A DNA stretch of 64,000 bases, from positions 18,902-82,901 of the forward strand of contig CAHJWL010000015.1 in NCBI GenBank assembly GCA_903642235.1, read 5' to 3'. The notes beneath the pieces were generated by a model. That model ran no database searches, was not told the DNA's origin, and saw only the letters and a list, made by a program, of their open reading frames with translations. Both the position numbers and the translations under genes were made by a program. The DNA is from Acidobacteriaceae bacterium (lineage in GTDB: Bacteria > Acidobacteriota > Terriglobia > Terriglobales > Acidobacteriaceae). This document shows, in pieces, positions 18,202 through 26,048 of this stretch. The first letter of the stretch is position 1, and the number at the start of each line of letters is the position of its first letter.

Positions 18202-19182
18202 TCACCCCTTCAAATACTCCCGTGAGTTCAAGAGCGGCCGTTCCATGCTGCGCACCCAGTCCGTCAGCTCGCCCGGCTTTTTTCCCGCATTCGCAGCCCC
18301 TTCAAACTCCCGCCGCATCCCTTCGAACTTGGCCTCCAGATCATCCAGCGCGCTCAGCAGAATCGCTTCCGGCGTCATCGGCAGCTTCGGACTGCCAAAC
18401 TCGTACCGTCCATGGTGGCTCAGAATCATGTGCTCCACCAATACACGCAAACGCTCCGGAAACTCACCCAGCCCCCGCACCTTCTCTTCAAGCATCCGTT
18501 GCGCGATCGAGATATGCCCCACCAGCTGTCCTTCAAGTGTGTAACTGAAAGTGTTCGCCCAGCTCAGCTCCTTTACCTTGCCGATATCGTGCAGAATCGC
18601 CCCGGTCACCAGCAGATCCGCATCCACCTCCGGATAGAAGGGCGCCATCGCCAGGCAGACCCGCCCGAGCGCCAGAACATGTTCGAGCAGCCCACCCAGC
18701 CACGCATGGTGCAGCCGCTTTGCCGCCGGTGCAGACTTGTACGCCGCGGCAAGCTCTTCATCATCAAGGAAGGCGAACACCAGCCGCTTCAGGTCTTCAT
18801 TGGCAAACCCGGTCACCAGCCCCCGCAGCTCCGCCCACATCGTCTCCACGTCAAAGCGCGTTGTCGGCAGAAAGTCCGCAACCTCCAGTTCTGTCGCTGC
18901 GGCCAGCCGCATCTTCTCGAGCGTGATCTGAAATTTACCGGCATACTTCGAGACCTGCCCTTGCACCTTGACGTAGCACCCTTCGTTACACGTGCCGATC
19001 GAGTCCGCAAACTCCTCCCACATCCGCGCTTCCATCTGCCCGGTCTTATCGCCCAGCACCAGAGCCAGGTACTGCCCACCGCCGCCCTTCTTCTCCCGCA
19101 CAGAGACCGTCACCAGCGCGAAATACGACACCACCCGTGCATTCTCAAACTTCGCCGCATCCGCGATAAAGAATTCCTTCAT
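18202..19182 (-). CDS. YhaM-like 3'-5' exoribonuclease (OB fold plus HD domain)
   Basis: 326 residues. An N-terminal OB-fold nucleic-acid-binding domain (VSYFALVTVSVREKKGG, LVLGDKTGQMEARMW, GCYVKVQGQVSKYAGKFQI) is followed by an HD phosphohydrolase domain with HHAWLGGLLEHVLAL, GAILHDIGKVKEL and HMILSHHGRYEFG metal ligands. This is the YhaM/CBF1 layout, a 3'-5' exonuclease acting on RNA and ssDNA. It stands alone, downstream (on the minus strand) of a small hypothetical gene, with 87 bases between them. Confidence 0.88.
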   Translation of the reverse strand: MKEFFIADAAKFENARVVSYFALVTVSVREKKGGGGQYLALVLGDKTGQMEARMWEEFADSIGTCNEGCYVKVQGQVSKYAGKFQITLEKMRLAAATELEVADFLPTTRFDVETMWAELRGLVTGFANEDLKRLVFAFLDDEELAAAYKSAPAAKRLHHAWLGGLLEHVLALGRVCLAMAPFYPEVDADLLVTGAILHDIGKVKELSWANTFSYTLEGQLVGHISIAQRMLEEKVRGLGEFPERLRVLVEHMILSHHGRYEFGSPKLPMTPEAILLSALDDLEAKFEGMRREFEGAANAGKKPGELTDWVRSMERPLLNSREYLKG

Positions 19183-19269
19183 CGCTCCAAGATAAACGTC
19201 CCTTCAGCAGTGGTGCACGCGAGGAGCTATCCGTCGTGGAAGGCTCCTCGCCGCCCGTCAGGCGCGCCT

Positions 19270-19560
19270 CTACTTCGTCGCTGAAAGGTTCGAAAACATC
19301 AGCACCTTGCGTTCCATGTCGAACCCGATATAGCTGTTCTGCGCGAGCAGCTTCAGCAGCACATCCGCATCCTCTGCTGCCGGCTCCAGAATGTACTCCT
19401 CCACCCCATGATCCAGGATCAGTTGTATGGAGAAGCTCCCTGGCGCGCCTCGCTGCAGCTCCCGCCACGACGGTTGATAGTGCGTCACCTGCCGCACCTT
19501 GTACCCCTGCCTTAGTTGTTGTTCCTGTCGACTTTGCTCGTCCTGATCCGCTGCCGCCAT
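19270..19560 (-). CDS. Small conserved-looking hypothetical protein
   Basis: 96 residues from the ATG at 19560, which has a near-perfect AAGGAGGATGAG ribosome binding site; the longer open frame to 19698 is unlikely. The first third is Gln/Glu-rich and probably disordered. The rest alternates strands and helices (SFSIQLILDHGVEEYILEP, DADVLLKLLAQNSYIGFDMERKVLMFS). No motif or family is recognised. It may be co-transcribed with the YhaM-like gene that follows. Confidence 0.75.
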   Translation of the reverse strand: MAAADQDEQSRQEQQLRQGYKVRQVTHYQPSWRELQRGAPGSFSIQLILDHGVEEYILEPAAEDADVLLKLLAQNSYIGFDMERKVLMFSNLSATK

Positions 19561-19817
19561 CTCATCCTCCTTGGGAATTAAACGAACCGCTCTTGCGTCA
19601 TCACTCGCCCAACGTGACAAAGACCAGTCGTTTTCACTCTGTACCTTGGATGAGGGCTCCTCCGCTTTACGCAGCTCCTGTGTGGACCTCACACACATCT
19701 GCAGGAACAGGACCTTTCAACGAGGCGCCCGCAGTGCAAGCAGAATCTTTCTCAATCCTTGCCTCGGGGCGCATGCACCTGCAATCATCCCCGCAGTTCA
19801 CTCACAGGATGCGTCCT

Positions 19818-20768
19818 ATGTCGAAGTCCGCCCTGTTCCTCGCTCTCCTTCTACCCGCCGCCCTTCTCTCCGCGCAGGACTTCTCCTGGCCGCCCGGCCC
19901 GTCGCGCCCTGTCATCACAGTCTGGCCCTCCACTCCACCGGACAGCCTTCCTTCCACTGCCCCGGAAGCTGACACCTCGACGCCCAGAGAAGGTCTCGTC
20001 GCCAGCCGCCCTGTCGTTCGCCTGGGCCACGTCTCCACCCCCACTCTCACCGTCTACCGGCCCGTACTGAACCCGACCGGCACCGCCGTCATCATCTTCC
20101 CCGGTGGCGGCTACGGCATTCTCGCAATCGATCTCGAAGGCACGGAGGTCTGCCAATGGCTCAACTCCGCTCACATCACCTGTCTTCTGCTCAAGTACCG
20201 CGTCCCCGATACCGGACCCTACCCCAGGTCCAACATCGCCCTTGAGGACGCGCAGCGATCCCTTGCCGTCGTCCGCGCGCACAGCGCCGATCTCCACATC
20301 GATCCGCACCGCATCGGTGTTCTGGGCTTCTCCGCCGGCGGACATCTCGCCGCCGCTCTCAGCACCCACTTCGGCCAGCGGCTCTACACCAGCATCGATG
20401 CGAATGATCTCGCCTCCTCCCGCCCGGACTTTGCCGTTCTCATCTATCCGGCCTATCTTTCACCCATCGTGGCGGAGCCCAATCAGGAGCCGGGCATACG
20501 CTTCAGCGACAACCCGGACCTCCATCCCGGCCACGAGACCCCGCCAACCTTTCTCCTGCAGGCCGAAGACGATCCCGTTCACGTTGAAAACGCCACCACC
20601 TGGTTCCTGCAGCTCAAAGCCGCCCACATCCCGGCCGAACTCCACATCTTTGCCGACGGCGGTCACGGCTACGGCCTCCGTCCGACCGCTCTGCCCGTAA
20701 CTCATTGGCCCGCCCTGGTCGAGACCTGGCTGCACACCATCGGCATCGTCCCAGCTCCTACGCCGTAA
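19818..20768 (+). CDS. Secreted alpha/beta hydrolase (acetyl-esterase/xylan-esterase type)
   Basis: 316 residues from the ATG at 19818 (AGGA eight bases upstream). A Sec signal peptide covers residues 1-19 (SKSALFLALLLPAALLSA). The hydrolase core has the oxyanion segment FPGGGYG (94-100), the nucleophile elbow GFSAGG (Ser172), an acid at Asp251/252 in AEDDPVH, and His283 in GGHGYG. This pattern fits BD-FAE/Axe-type carbohydrate acetyl esterases, probably periplasmic; the exact substrate is unknown. It converges on the PPIase gene. Confidence 0.85.
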   Translation: MSKSALFLALLLPAALLSAQDFSWPPGPSRPVITVWPSTPPDSLPSTAPEADTSTPREGLVASRPVVRLGHVSTPTLTVYRPVLNPTGTAVIIFPGGGYGILAIDLEGTEVCQWLNSAHITCLLLKYRVPDTGPYPRSNIALEDAQRSLAVVRAHSADLHIDPHRIGVLGFSAGGHLAAALSTHFGQRLYTSIDANDLASSRPDFAVLIYPAYLSPIVAEPNQEPGIRFSDNPDLHPGHETPPTFLLQAEDDPVHVENATTWFLQLKAAHIPAELHIFADGGHGYGLRPTALPVTHWPALVETWLHTIGIVPAPTP

Positions 20769-20770
20769 AC

Positions 20771-20800
20771 AAAACGCGCCAGAAACCATCTCTGGCGCGT
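20771..20800 (-). terminator. Intrinsic terminator for the PPIase gene
   Basis: ACGCGCCAGA (20774-20783) pairs with TCTGGCGCGT (20791-20800) around a seven-base loop. Read on the minus strand the stem is followed by TTTTGTTT, a normal U-tract; on the plus strand there is none. Confidence 0.75.
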
Positions 20801-20830
20801 CGATGACGCAAATCTTGCACTTCTCTTAGT

Positions 20831-20855
20831 GTGATCCCGAAGGGATCTGCTGCTG
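20831..20855. repeat. Short palindromic repeat, copy 3 (REP-like)
   Basis: Core ATCCCGAAGGGATCTGCTGCTG, between convergent genes and just upstream of the minus-strand terminator. It matches copy 1 exactly over ATCCCGAAGGGATCTGC. Confidence 0.6.
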
Positions 20856-20884
20856 TCGTATGTCCTCTTCAGACCGAGAAAGTC

Positions 20885-23008
20885 CTACTGCGGAGCCGGC
20901 ACACCCGTCGGTGAGAGCGGCTGCCCATTCGGCAGACCTCCGCCCGGCGGCGTACTCGCCGGCGGCAGCGTCGTCCCACCACCAGTTGGAGGTGCTGCCG
21001 GTGTTGTGTCCGCAGGCGCCACATGGAGATTCGGACTCACCGTAGGATCAACCGGCGCCGGCGCTGCCTCTGGCTTCTTCTCCTGCAGCCGCTCCTTCGG
21101 AGTGCCCTTGGCCTTCTTCAGCTTGATCTTCTTCTTGGTATCTCCATTCAGGCCAAGCGGCGCAGCCTGCGTGTTCTGGGTGGCAGCCTCTTCCACACCC
21201 GGTCCTGCTGGTGTCGCGGCAATCCGTTCCTTCGTCTTCGCCTGCTTGGCCGCCGCCTTCTCCGCGCGATACTCCTTGTCCCGCGCACTGAAGCGTGTCT
21301 TCCCGGTGCTGACAGCCTTGGGAGCCAGCGGATCAGGATCAGACGTCGGCGAGATCTCTGTTGCTATCTCTGTCGGAGCCATCGCCACACCAGGAGCCAC
21401 GTCGCCAGCCTGGTTCGGCTTGCCCAGGTTTTCCATCGTTCCACCCGGGGTCACTGCGGCAGACTGCGCGCCTGCCCCGGTATCCGCGCCGCTCGCCACC
21501 TCTTCCGGCCCCGCCGGAAGCGCTGTTCGCGGCGCTTGCCCGAAGCGGATCTTCTCCCGCCGAATCTTCTTCTGCTTTCCGCTCTTCGTTGTTGTTACCA
21601 GGCGCGCCCTGCTCCTGGAGCCAGACGTTGGATCCACGGCCGCCGTCGTCACCGCTGCTCCTCCAGCTGTGCCGGTCCCGTTTACCGCCGCTGCCGCAAT
21701 CGCTGCCGTCGTTCCCGGCAGAGGAGTCGCCCCACTCACCTTCGGGTCCACCACCGAGGGCGCAACACCCGCCGGCAACGGTTTCAGTCCATTTGCCGAC
21801 GCCGTGGACGGCGCAACCCCATGCGCTCGATCGAAGCGCGCCTTCTGCTCAACCTTCTTCTTCTTCGGCACCGGCGCAGAGTACGCCGTATAAACAAACT
21901 TCGTCTGCCGCGGACTTGCCCCGGAGTCTACAAAGCCCGGCTTCACGTCCATAGACGCCTCTTCCCGCAACCGTGTCAGATAGGTGCGTAAAGCAGGCTG
22001 CATCTGCTGCATATACAAAGCCTCTTGGATCTGCGGCTCCACCTGCTTCAACGTCTGCTGGCCTGCCTCCTGCCGCTCCGTCACCTTGAGGATCACAAAT
22101 CCCTGCCGTGTCCGAATCGGTGCCGTCGCCTCCCCCACCTTCAGCGGAAAGGTCTGATCTTCGATAACCTTCGCCAGGCCGCCGCGCTTATAAAGACCCA
22201 GGTCCCCGCCCGCCGCCGCCGTCTGTCCGCCGGAGTTCTCCTTCGCGAGTGTCGCGAAGTCCCCACCCACCTTCAGCTTCGTATTCACTGCCTCAGCCTT
22301 CGCCTGTGCCTGCGCGATCTGGGCGTCGGTCGCATCCGCAGGCGTCGAAATCAGAATCTCGCTCAGCCGAAGCTGCTCCGGCTGCTGAAACTCCGCCTTA
22401 TGCGCAGCATAGTAGGCCTGCTCCGCTCCTTGCGTCGGCTGCAGGCGGCGTCCTACCTCGTCCCGCACCACCTGTTGCGTCAGAACGCCGTTCTTGATGT
22501 TTGCCTTGAAGTCCTCATAGTTCACGCCCTGCTGCCGCGCCGACTTCTCCAGGTCTTCCATGGAGTCCAGATGATTCTGCTTGCGAATCTCATCCAGCCG
22601 CCGCACCACTTCAGCGTCCGCGTTCAACCCCAACTCCTTCGCCTTGCTGAGCAGCAGCTGCTGATCAATCATGTCGCGCAGCATGTCCCGCTGCCGCAGC
22701 TCTGCCTCGGAGGGTGGCAGGTTCTGCTGCTGGATCTCCTGCTGCATCTGCTGCTGCGATCGCTCCACATCACTCCGCGAGATGATCTGGTCGTTTACCC
22801 GCGCAATGACATCCTCGACCACCAGCCCGTTCGGTGTAATCGGCGCCGGTGTCGGCAAAGCCGCCGGCGGTGGAGGAGGTGCTGCCTGTTGCCCCGTGCC
22901 GTACGGACTCTGATACCGCGGCGTCTGCGACCATACTGGAACCGCCAGCGTTGCCGCCGCTACCAACCCACCAACCCAGACCCTGCGCATCGTGCTTCCT
23001 GCCGACAT
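20885..23008 (-). CDS. SurA/PpiC-type peptidyl-prolyl isomerase with long low-complexity tail
   Basis: 707 residues from the ATG at 23008 (GAGGG nine bases upstream; 23038 and 22990 are alternatives). A signal peptide ends near VWSQ. The chaperone part includes a SurA N-terminal region (VVEDVIARVNDQIISRSDVERS, then long helices) and one parvulin domain at about 213-310 (RLSEILIS, GGDLGLYKRGGL, IRTRQGFVILKV). SurA-like proteins assist outer-membrane protein folding in the periplasm. Unusually, about 335 residues follow, rich in Ala, Pro, Thr, Gly and clusters of Lys/Arg (PVPKKKKVEQK, KKKIKLKKAKG), with no predicted fold. Most SurA proteins are about 430 residues. It is divergently placed from the CtpA gene. 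Confidence 0.85.
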   Translation of the reverse strand: MSAGSTMRRVWVGGLVAAATLAVPVWSQTPRYQSPYGTGQQAAPPPPPAALPTPAPITPNGLVVEDVIARVNDQIISRSDVERSQQQMQQEIQQQNLPPSEAELRQRDMLRDMIDQQLLLSKAKELGLNADAEVVRRLDEIRKQNHLDSMEDLEKSARQQGVNYEDFKANIKNGVLTQQVVRDEVGRRLQPTQGAEQAYYAAHKAEFQQPEQLRLSEILISTPADATDAQIAQAQAKAEAVNTKLKVGGDFATLAKENSGGQTAAAGGDLGLYKRGGLAKVIEDQTFPLKVGEATAPIRTRQGFVILKVTERQEAGQQTLKQVEPQIQEALYMQQMQPALRTYLTRLREEASMDVKPGFVDSGASPRQTKFVYTAYSAPVPKKKKVEQKARFDRAHGVAPSTASANGLKPLPAGVAPSVVDPKVSGATPLPGTTAAIAAAAVNGTGTAGGAAVTTAAVDPTSGSRSRARLVTTTKSGKQKKIRREKIRFGQAPRTALPAGPEEVASGADTGAGAQSAAVTPGGTMENLGKPNQAGDVAPGVAMAPTEIATEISPTSDPDPLAPKAVSTGKTRFSARDKEYRAEKAAAKQAKTKERIAATPAGPGVEEAATQNTQAAPLGLNGDTKKKIKLKKAKGTPKERLQEKKPEAAPAPVDPTVSPNLHVAPADTTPAAPPTGGGTTLPPASTPPGGGLPNGQPLSPTGVPAPQ

Positions 23009-23285
23009 CGTCACCAACCCTCGTACATCCGGTCGCAATGTCCATTACGACCGCATTCCATCGGTGAGGCTCGCATTCCCTTCACCGACGCTTCAATGAT
23101 CTACCGTTATTCTAACTGCGCCGCGCCGCGCGCAGCGAGTTCAGCCCGCCATCCCACCTTTGCGCCACCGGCTCGGCTCACCTCCCGGTGCTATACTCCG
23201 TCCAAATACCAGGCGAGTCGCACCTCTCGTTCTCGAACGCGCATCATTCGCGCACCCAGCAGCACACCGAGGTCATCAAAGCCAT

Positions 23286-24917
23286 ATGGCACCCCGCACT
23301 CGCCGCGCCCTTCTCTCCGCCACGGTTTTCCTCGGCACCTGTGCCATCGCTGGCTCGTTCATCAGCCAGCGCGTCGCCGCCCAGTCCGCGTCCGACGAGA
23401 ACACCCTGCGCGACTCGCTCCATAACTTCACCGACGTCTACTCCATCGTCGAGCAGAACTACGCCGAAAAGCTCACCGGCGACAAGCCGGACAAGGCCAT
23501 CTACGACGGCGCCATTCCCGCCATGCTCCACACCTTGGATCCTCACTCGAACTTCTATGATCCAAAGGCCTTCGCTCAAATGCGCGAAGATCAGCACGGC
23601 AAATACTACGGCGTCGGCATGAGCATTCAGCCGCAGCCTGACAAGAACGGTGCTACCAAGATCGTCGTCCTCGCCCCCTTTGAAGGTACCCCCTCCTTCA
23701 AAGCCGGCCTCCGCCCCGGCGACGTCATCCTCTCGATCGACGGCAAGACCACCTTGGGCATGGATTCCGCCGCGGTCGCATCGCTGCTCAAAGGTCCCCG
23801 CAACACTCACGTGCAGGTCACCATCAGCCGTGAAGGCACCGACAAGCCCATGGTCTTCGATCTGGTCCGCGACGAGATCCCGCGATACTCCGTCGACCTC
23901 GCCTTCATGGTCAAACCCGGTATCGGCTACATGCACGTCACGCAATTTATGGAGACCACCAGCCGCGAGGTCGGCGACGCTCTCGACAAGTTCCAGAAAA
24001 CCGCACCGCTCCAGGGTCTTGTCCTGGACCTCCGCGCGAACCCAGGCGGCCTCCTCAATGAAGCCGTCAACATGAGCGATAAGTTCCTCCAGCGCGGCCA
24101 GATCGTCGTCTCGCAGAAGGGTCGTGCCTTCCCCGACCAGGTCTACCGCGCCTCCCGCGGCGAGCAGGGACCCAAATACCCCATCGTCGTCCTCGTCAAT
24201 CGCAACACCGCCTCCGCCGCCGAGATCGTCTCCGGCGCCCTGCAGGACCACGACCGCGCCCTCATCGTAGGCGAAACGACCTTCGGCAAGGGCCTCGTTC
24301 AGACCGTCTTCCAGATCACTGACGACACCGGCCTCGCCCTCACCACCTATCACTACTACACACCCTCGGGCCGCCTGATCCAGCGCAACTACGATCATGT
24401 CTCGCTCTACGACTACTACTTCGTTCGCGACAACAAAACCGCGCCTGCCGACGCCAAGAATCGCGAAGTCAAGCTGACCGACAACGGTCGTACCGTCTAC
24501 GGCGGCGGCGGCATCACCCCGGATGAGAAGATCGACAACCCCGTCGCGACCAACTTCCAGAACTCGCTCCTCCAGCACTACGCCTTCTTCAACTTCGCCA
24601 AGCATTACCTGGCGACTCGTTCGATCACCGAGGACTTCACCGTCGACGACGCTGTCCTGCAGCAGTTCAAGGACTTCCTCAAGTCCAGCAACATCGACTA
24701 CACCGACAAGGAGATCGCCCCGGTTAAGGACTGGCTGACCTCCAGCATCAAGGCTGAGATCTTCACCACGCAGTTCGGCCAGTTGGAAGGTCTTAAGGTT
24801 CGCGCCATGTGGGACCCGCAGATCACCAAGGCCATGACCTTTATGCCGGAGGCTCTCGCCCTCGAGCAGATGGTGAAACCCGGCACCTCCGTCAAGACAA
24901 CAGTCGCCCAGCGATAG
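23286..24917 (+). CDS. ctpA: S41 family C-terminal processing peptidase
   Basis: 543 residues from ATG 23286; the frame extends to 23160 but the signal segment RALLSATVFLGTCAIAGSF starts here. A PDZ domain covers about 105-195 (YGVGMSIQP, GLRPGDVILSIDGK), followed by the S41 protease core with GLVLDLRANPGG, the nucleophile Ser310 in NTASAAEIVSGA and the general base Lys335 in TTFGKG. It is probably a periplasmic processing or quality-control protease, next to a divergent SurA-like chaperone, suggesting a shared envelope role. About 110 residues follow the protease domain (KHYLATRSITEDF), as in some acidobacterial and bacteroidete members. Confidence 0.92.
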   Translation: MAPRTRRALLSATVFLGTCAIAGSFISQRVAAQSASDENTLRDSLHNFTDVYSIVEQNYAEKLTGDKPDKAIYDGAIPAMLHTLDPHSNFYDPKAFAQMREDQHGKYYGVGMSIQPQPDKNGATKIVVLAPFEGTPSFKAGLRPGDVILSIDGKTTLGMDSAAVASLLKGPRNTHVQVTISREGTDKPMVFDLVRDEIPRYSVDLAFMVKPGIGYMHVTQFMETTSREVGDALDKFQKTAPLQGLVLDLRANPGGLLNEAVNMSDKFLQRGQIVVSQKGRAFPDQVYRASRGEQGPKYPIVVLVNRNTASAAEIVSGALQDHDRALIVGETTFGKGLVQTVFQITDDTGLALTTYHYYTPSGRLIQRNYDHVSLYDYYFVRDNKTAPADAKNREVKLTDNGRTVYGGGGITPDEKIDNPVATNFQNSLLQHYAFFNFAKHYLATRSITEDFTVDDAVLQQFKDFLKSSNIDYTDKEIAPVKDWLTSSIKAEIFTTQFGQLEGLKVRAMWDPQITKAMTFMPEALALEQMVKPGTSVKTTVAQR

Positions 24918-24941
24918 TCCTGCATCGAGCCTGAGTCAAAC

Positions 24942-24971
24942 AAGCCCGGCCTTAACCAAAGGCCGGGCTTT
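24942..24971. terminator. Bidirectional intrinsic terminator
   Basis: AAGCCCGGCCTT and AAAGGCCGGGCTT form a long GC-rich stem with a short loop. It follows ctpA by 25 bases on the plus strand (TTTCC after the stem), and on the minus strand GGGCTTGTTTG follows, so it may serve both convergent genes. Confidence 0.75.
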
Positions 24972-25041
24972 CCTGCGCAGGTAAGTATCCTCTGCTCACG
25001 TGCCGCGGCCTCGGCGCCGCATGTTCCGCTCTACCACCGCC

Positions 25042-25590
25042 TTACTTCCCTGCCGTCCGCAGGACCACCCCCGGCTGTGCATTCAGAATCGCCACCACAC
25101 CATTCACCAGGTTGGTCACGTACGCCGTATCCACCGCCAGCCCGGCCTGCGCAAACAGCAGAACAATCGGCTGCTCCACCGTCACCAGCACATCCGAGAG
25201 CTTCTGCGTGTTCGCCGCTGACCCCTCAGCCGCCCAGCGCTGCTGCGCGCTCACCACCGCCGTCTCCACTAGCTGCAGCGAGGTTGTGAACGCCGCTAGC
25301 GCCGCTGCTGCTGCCGGGTCGCCCGCCGCAGCGACCTGCACCACCGGCACCACATACTTCACGATCTCCGCCAGCACCACGCCCGCCACATGCCCGGCCG
25401 TCGCCAGAAAGCCCTCGAACGCCGCGAGCGCTCTCCCGCTCCCTGCCCTTGGCGCACCGCCACTCGTTGTCCCCGCGCCTGCCATTGCCGGTGCAACGCC
25501 GGTTGTGCCCACCGGGGTTACGGCCGCCACCCCAGTTCCGGTCGACATGGCGTGCAGCGTTGGGTCGAAGTTCATCGTCGTCGTACTCAT
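25042..25590 (-). CDS. Hypothetical protein coupled to a small membrane protein
   Basis: 182 residues from ATG 25590 (GGGAG seven bases upstream). The first 60 residues are Thr/Gly/Ala-rich and low in complexity. The remainder is helical and hydrophobic (GHVAGVVLAEIVKYVVPVVQ, AAAALAAFTTSLQLVETAVV, AYVTNLVNGVVAILNAQPG), spaced like amphipathic helices rather than clean membrane spans. I do not recognise the family; it recalls small proteins encoded near phage lysis genes, but there is no supporting phage gene here. Its start overlaps the stop of the upstream gene by four bases, so the two are translated together. Confidence 0.7.
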   Translation of the reverse strand: MSTTTMNFDPTLHAMSTGTGVAAVTPVGTTGVAPAMAGAGTTSGGAPRAGSGRALAAFEGFLATAGHVAGVVLAEIVKYVVPVVQVAAAGDPAAAAALAAFTTSLQLVETAVVSAQQRWAAEGSAANTQKLSDVLVTVEQPIVLLFAQAGLAVDTAYVTNLVNGVVAILNAQPGVVLRTAGK

Positions 25591-25922
25591 TCGTTCTCTC
25601 CCTTTTTCTCTTCCTGCCGTACTGCCGCATCGCTGCCAAGCGGCTGTACGGAGGTCGTCGTCTGGCTCTCTGCGGTTGTCAGTCGCGCCGGCTCCTTCGT
25701 CTCCACCTGGTGCGTTGTGCCTGCCTTCCCCACCAGCAGCGTCGCCGCGATGCTGGACAGCGCCGTTACCAGGTTGGTCACGCACAGCAGCACCGCCGTC
25801 CGCACTGAAGGGTCATTCCTTCCCAGTGCAAACGCCGCCATCGCCGTTCCCACTGCCAGCACCAGAAGCGCGAACGCAATCATGTCCGTGCGGCTGGCGC
25901 CCTCCTTCGTCGTGAGCTGCAT
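25587..25922 (-). CDS. Small two-helix membrane protein (holin-like topology)
   Basis: 111 residues from ATG 25922, with GGGAGAAGAGG directly upstream. Two transmembrane helices (about 16-33, MIAFALLVLAVGTAMAAFAL, and 41-63, AVLLCVTNLVTALSSIAATLLV) are followed by a charged, Thr/Glu-rich C-terminal tail of about 45 residues. The topology resembles holins, but the sequence alone does not prove it. The stop overlaps the next gene's start (ATGA). The gene upstream on this strand is the beta-helix protein at 26049-27716, about 125 bases away. Confidence 0.7.
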   Translation of the reverse strand: MQLTTKEGASRTDMIAFALLVLAVGTAMAAFALGRNDPSVRTAVLLCVTNLVTALSSIAATLLVGKAGTTHQVETKEPARLTTAESQTTTSVQPLGSDAAVRQEEKKGENE

Positions 25923-26048
25923 CCTCTTCTCCCAAACGATAAAAGGCCCTCCCCGAAGGAAGAGCCTCTTCTTCTCTGCGTGCCGGGTGATCCCAAAGCC
26001 ACGCACATCTTCAGTCTAAGGACAGCCGCGCCTTCTCTGCGCCAGCTC

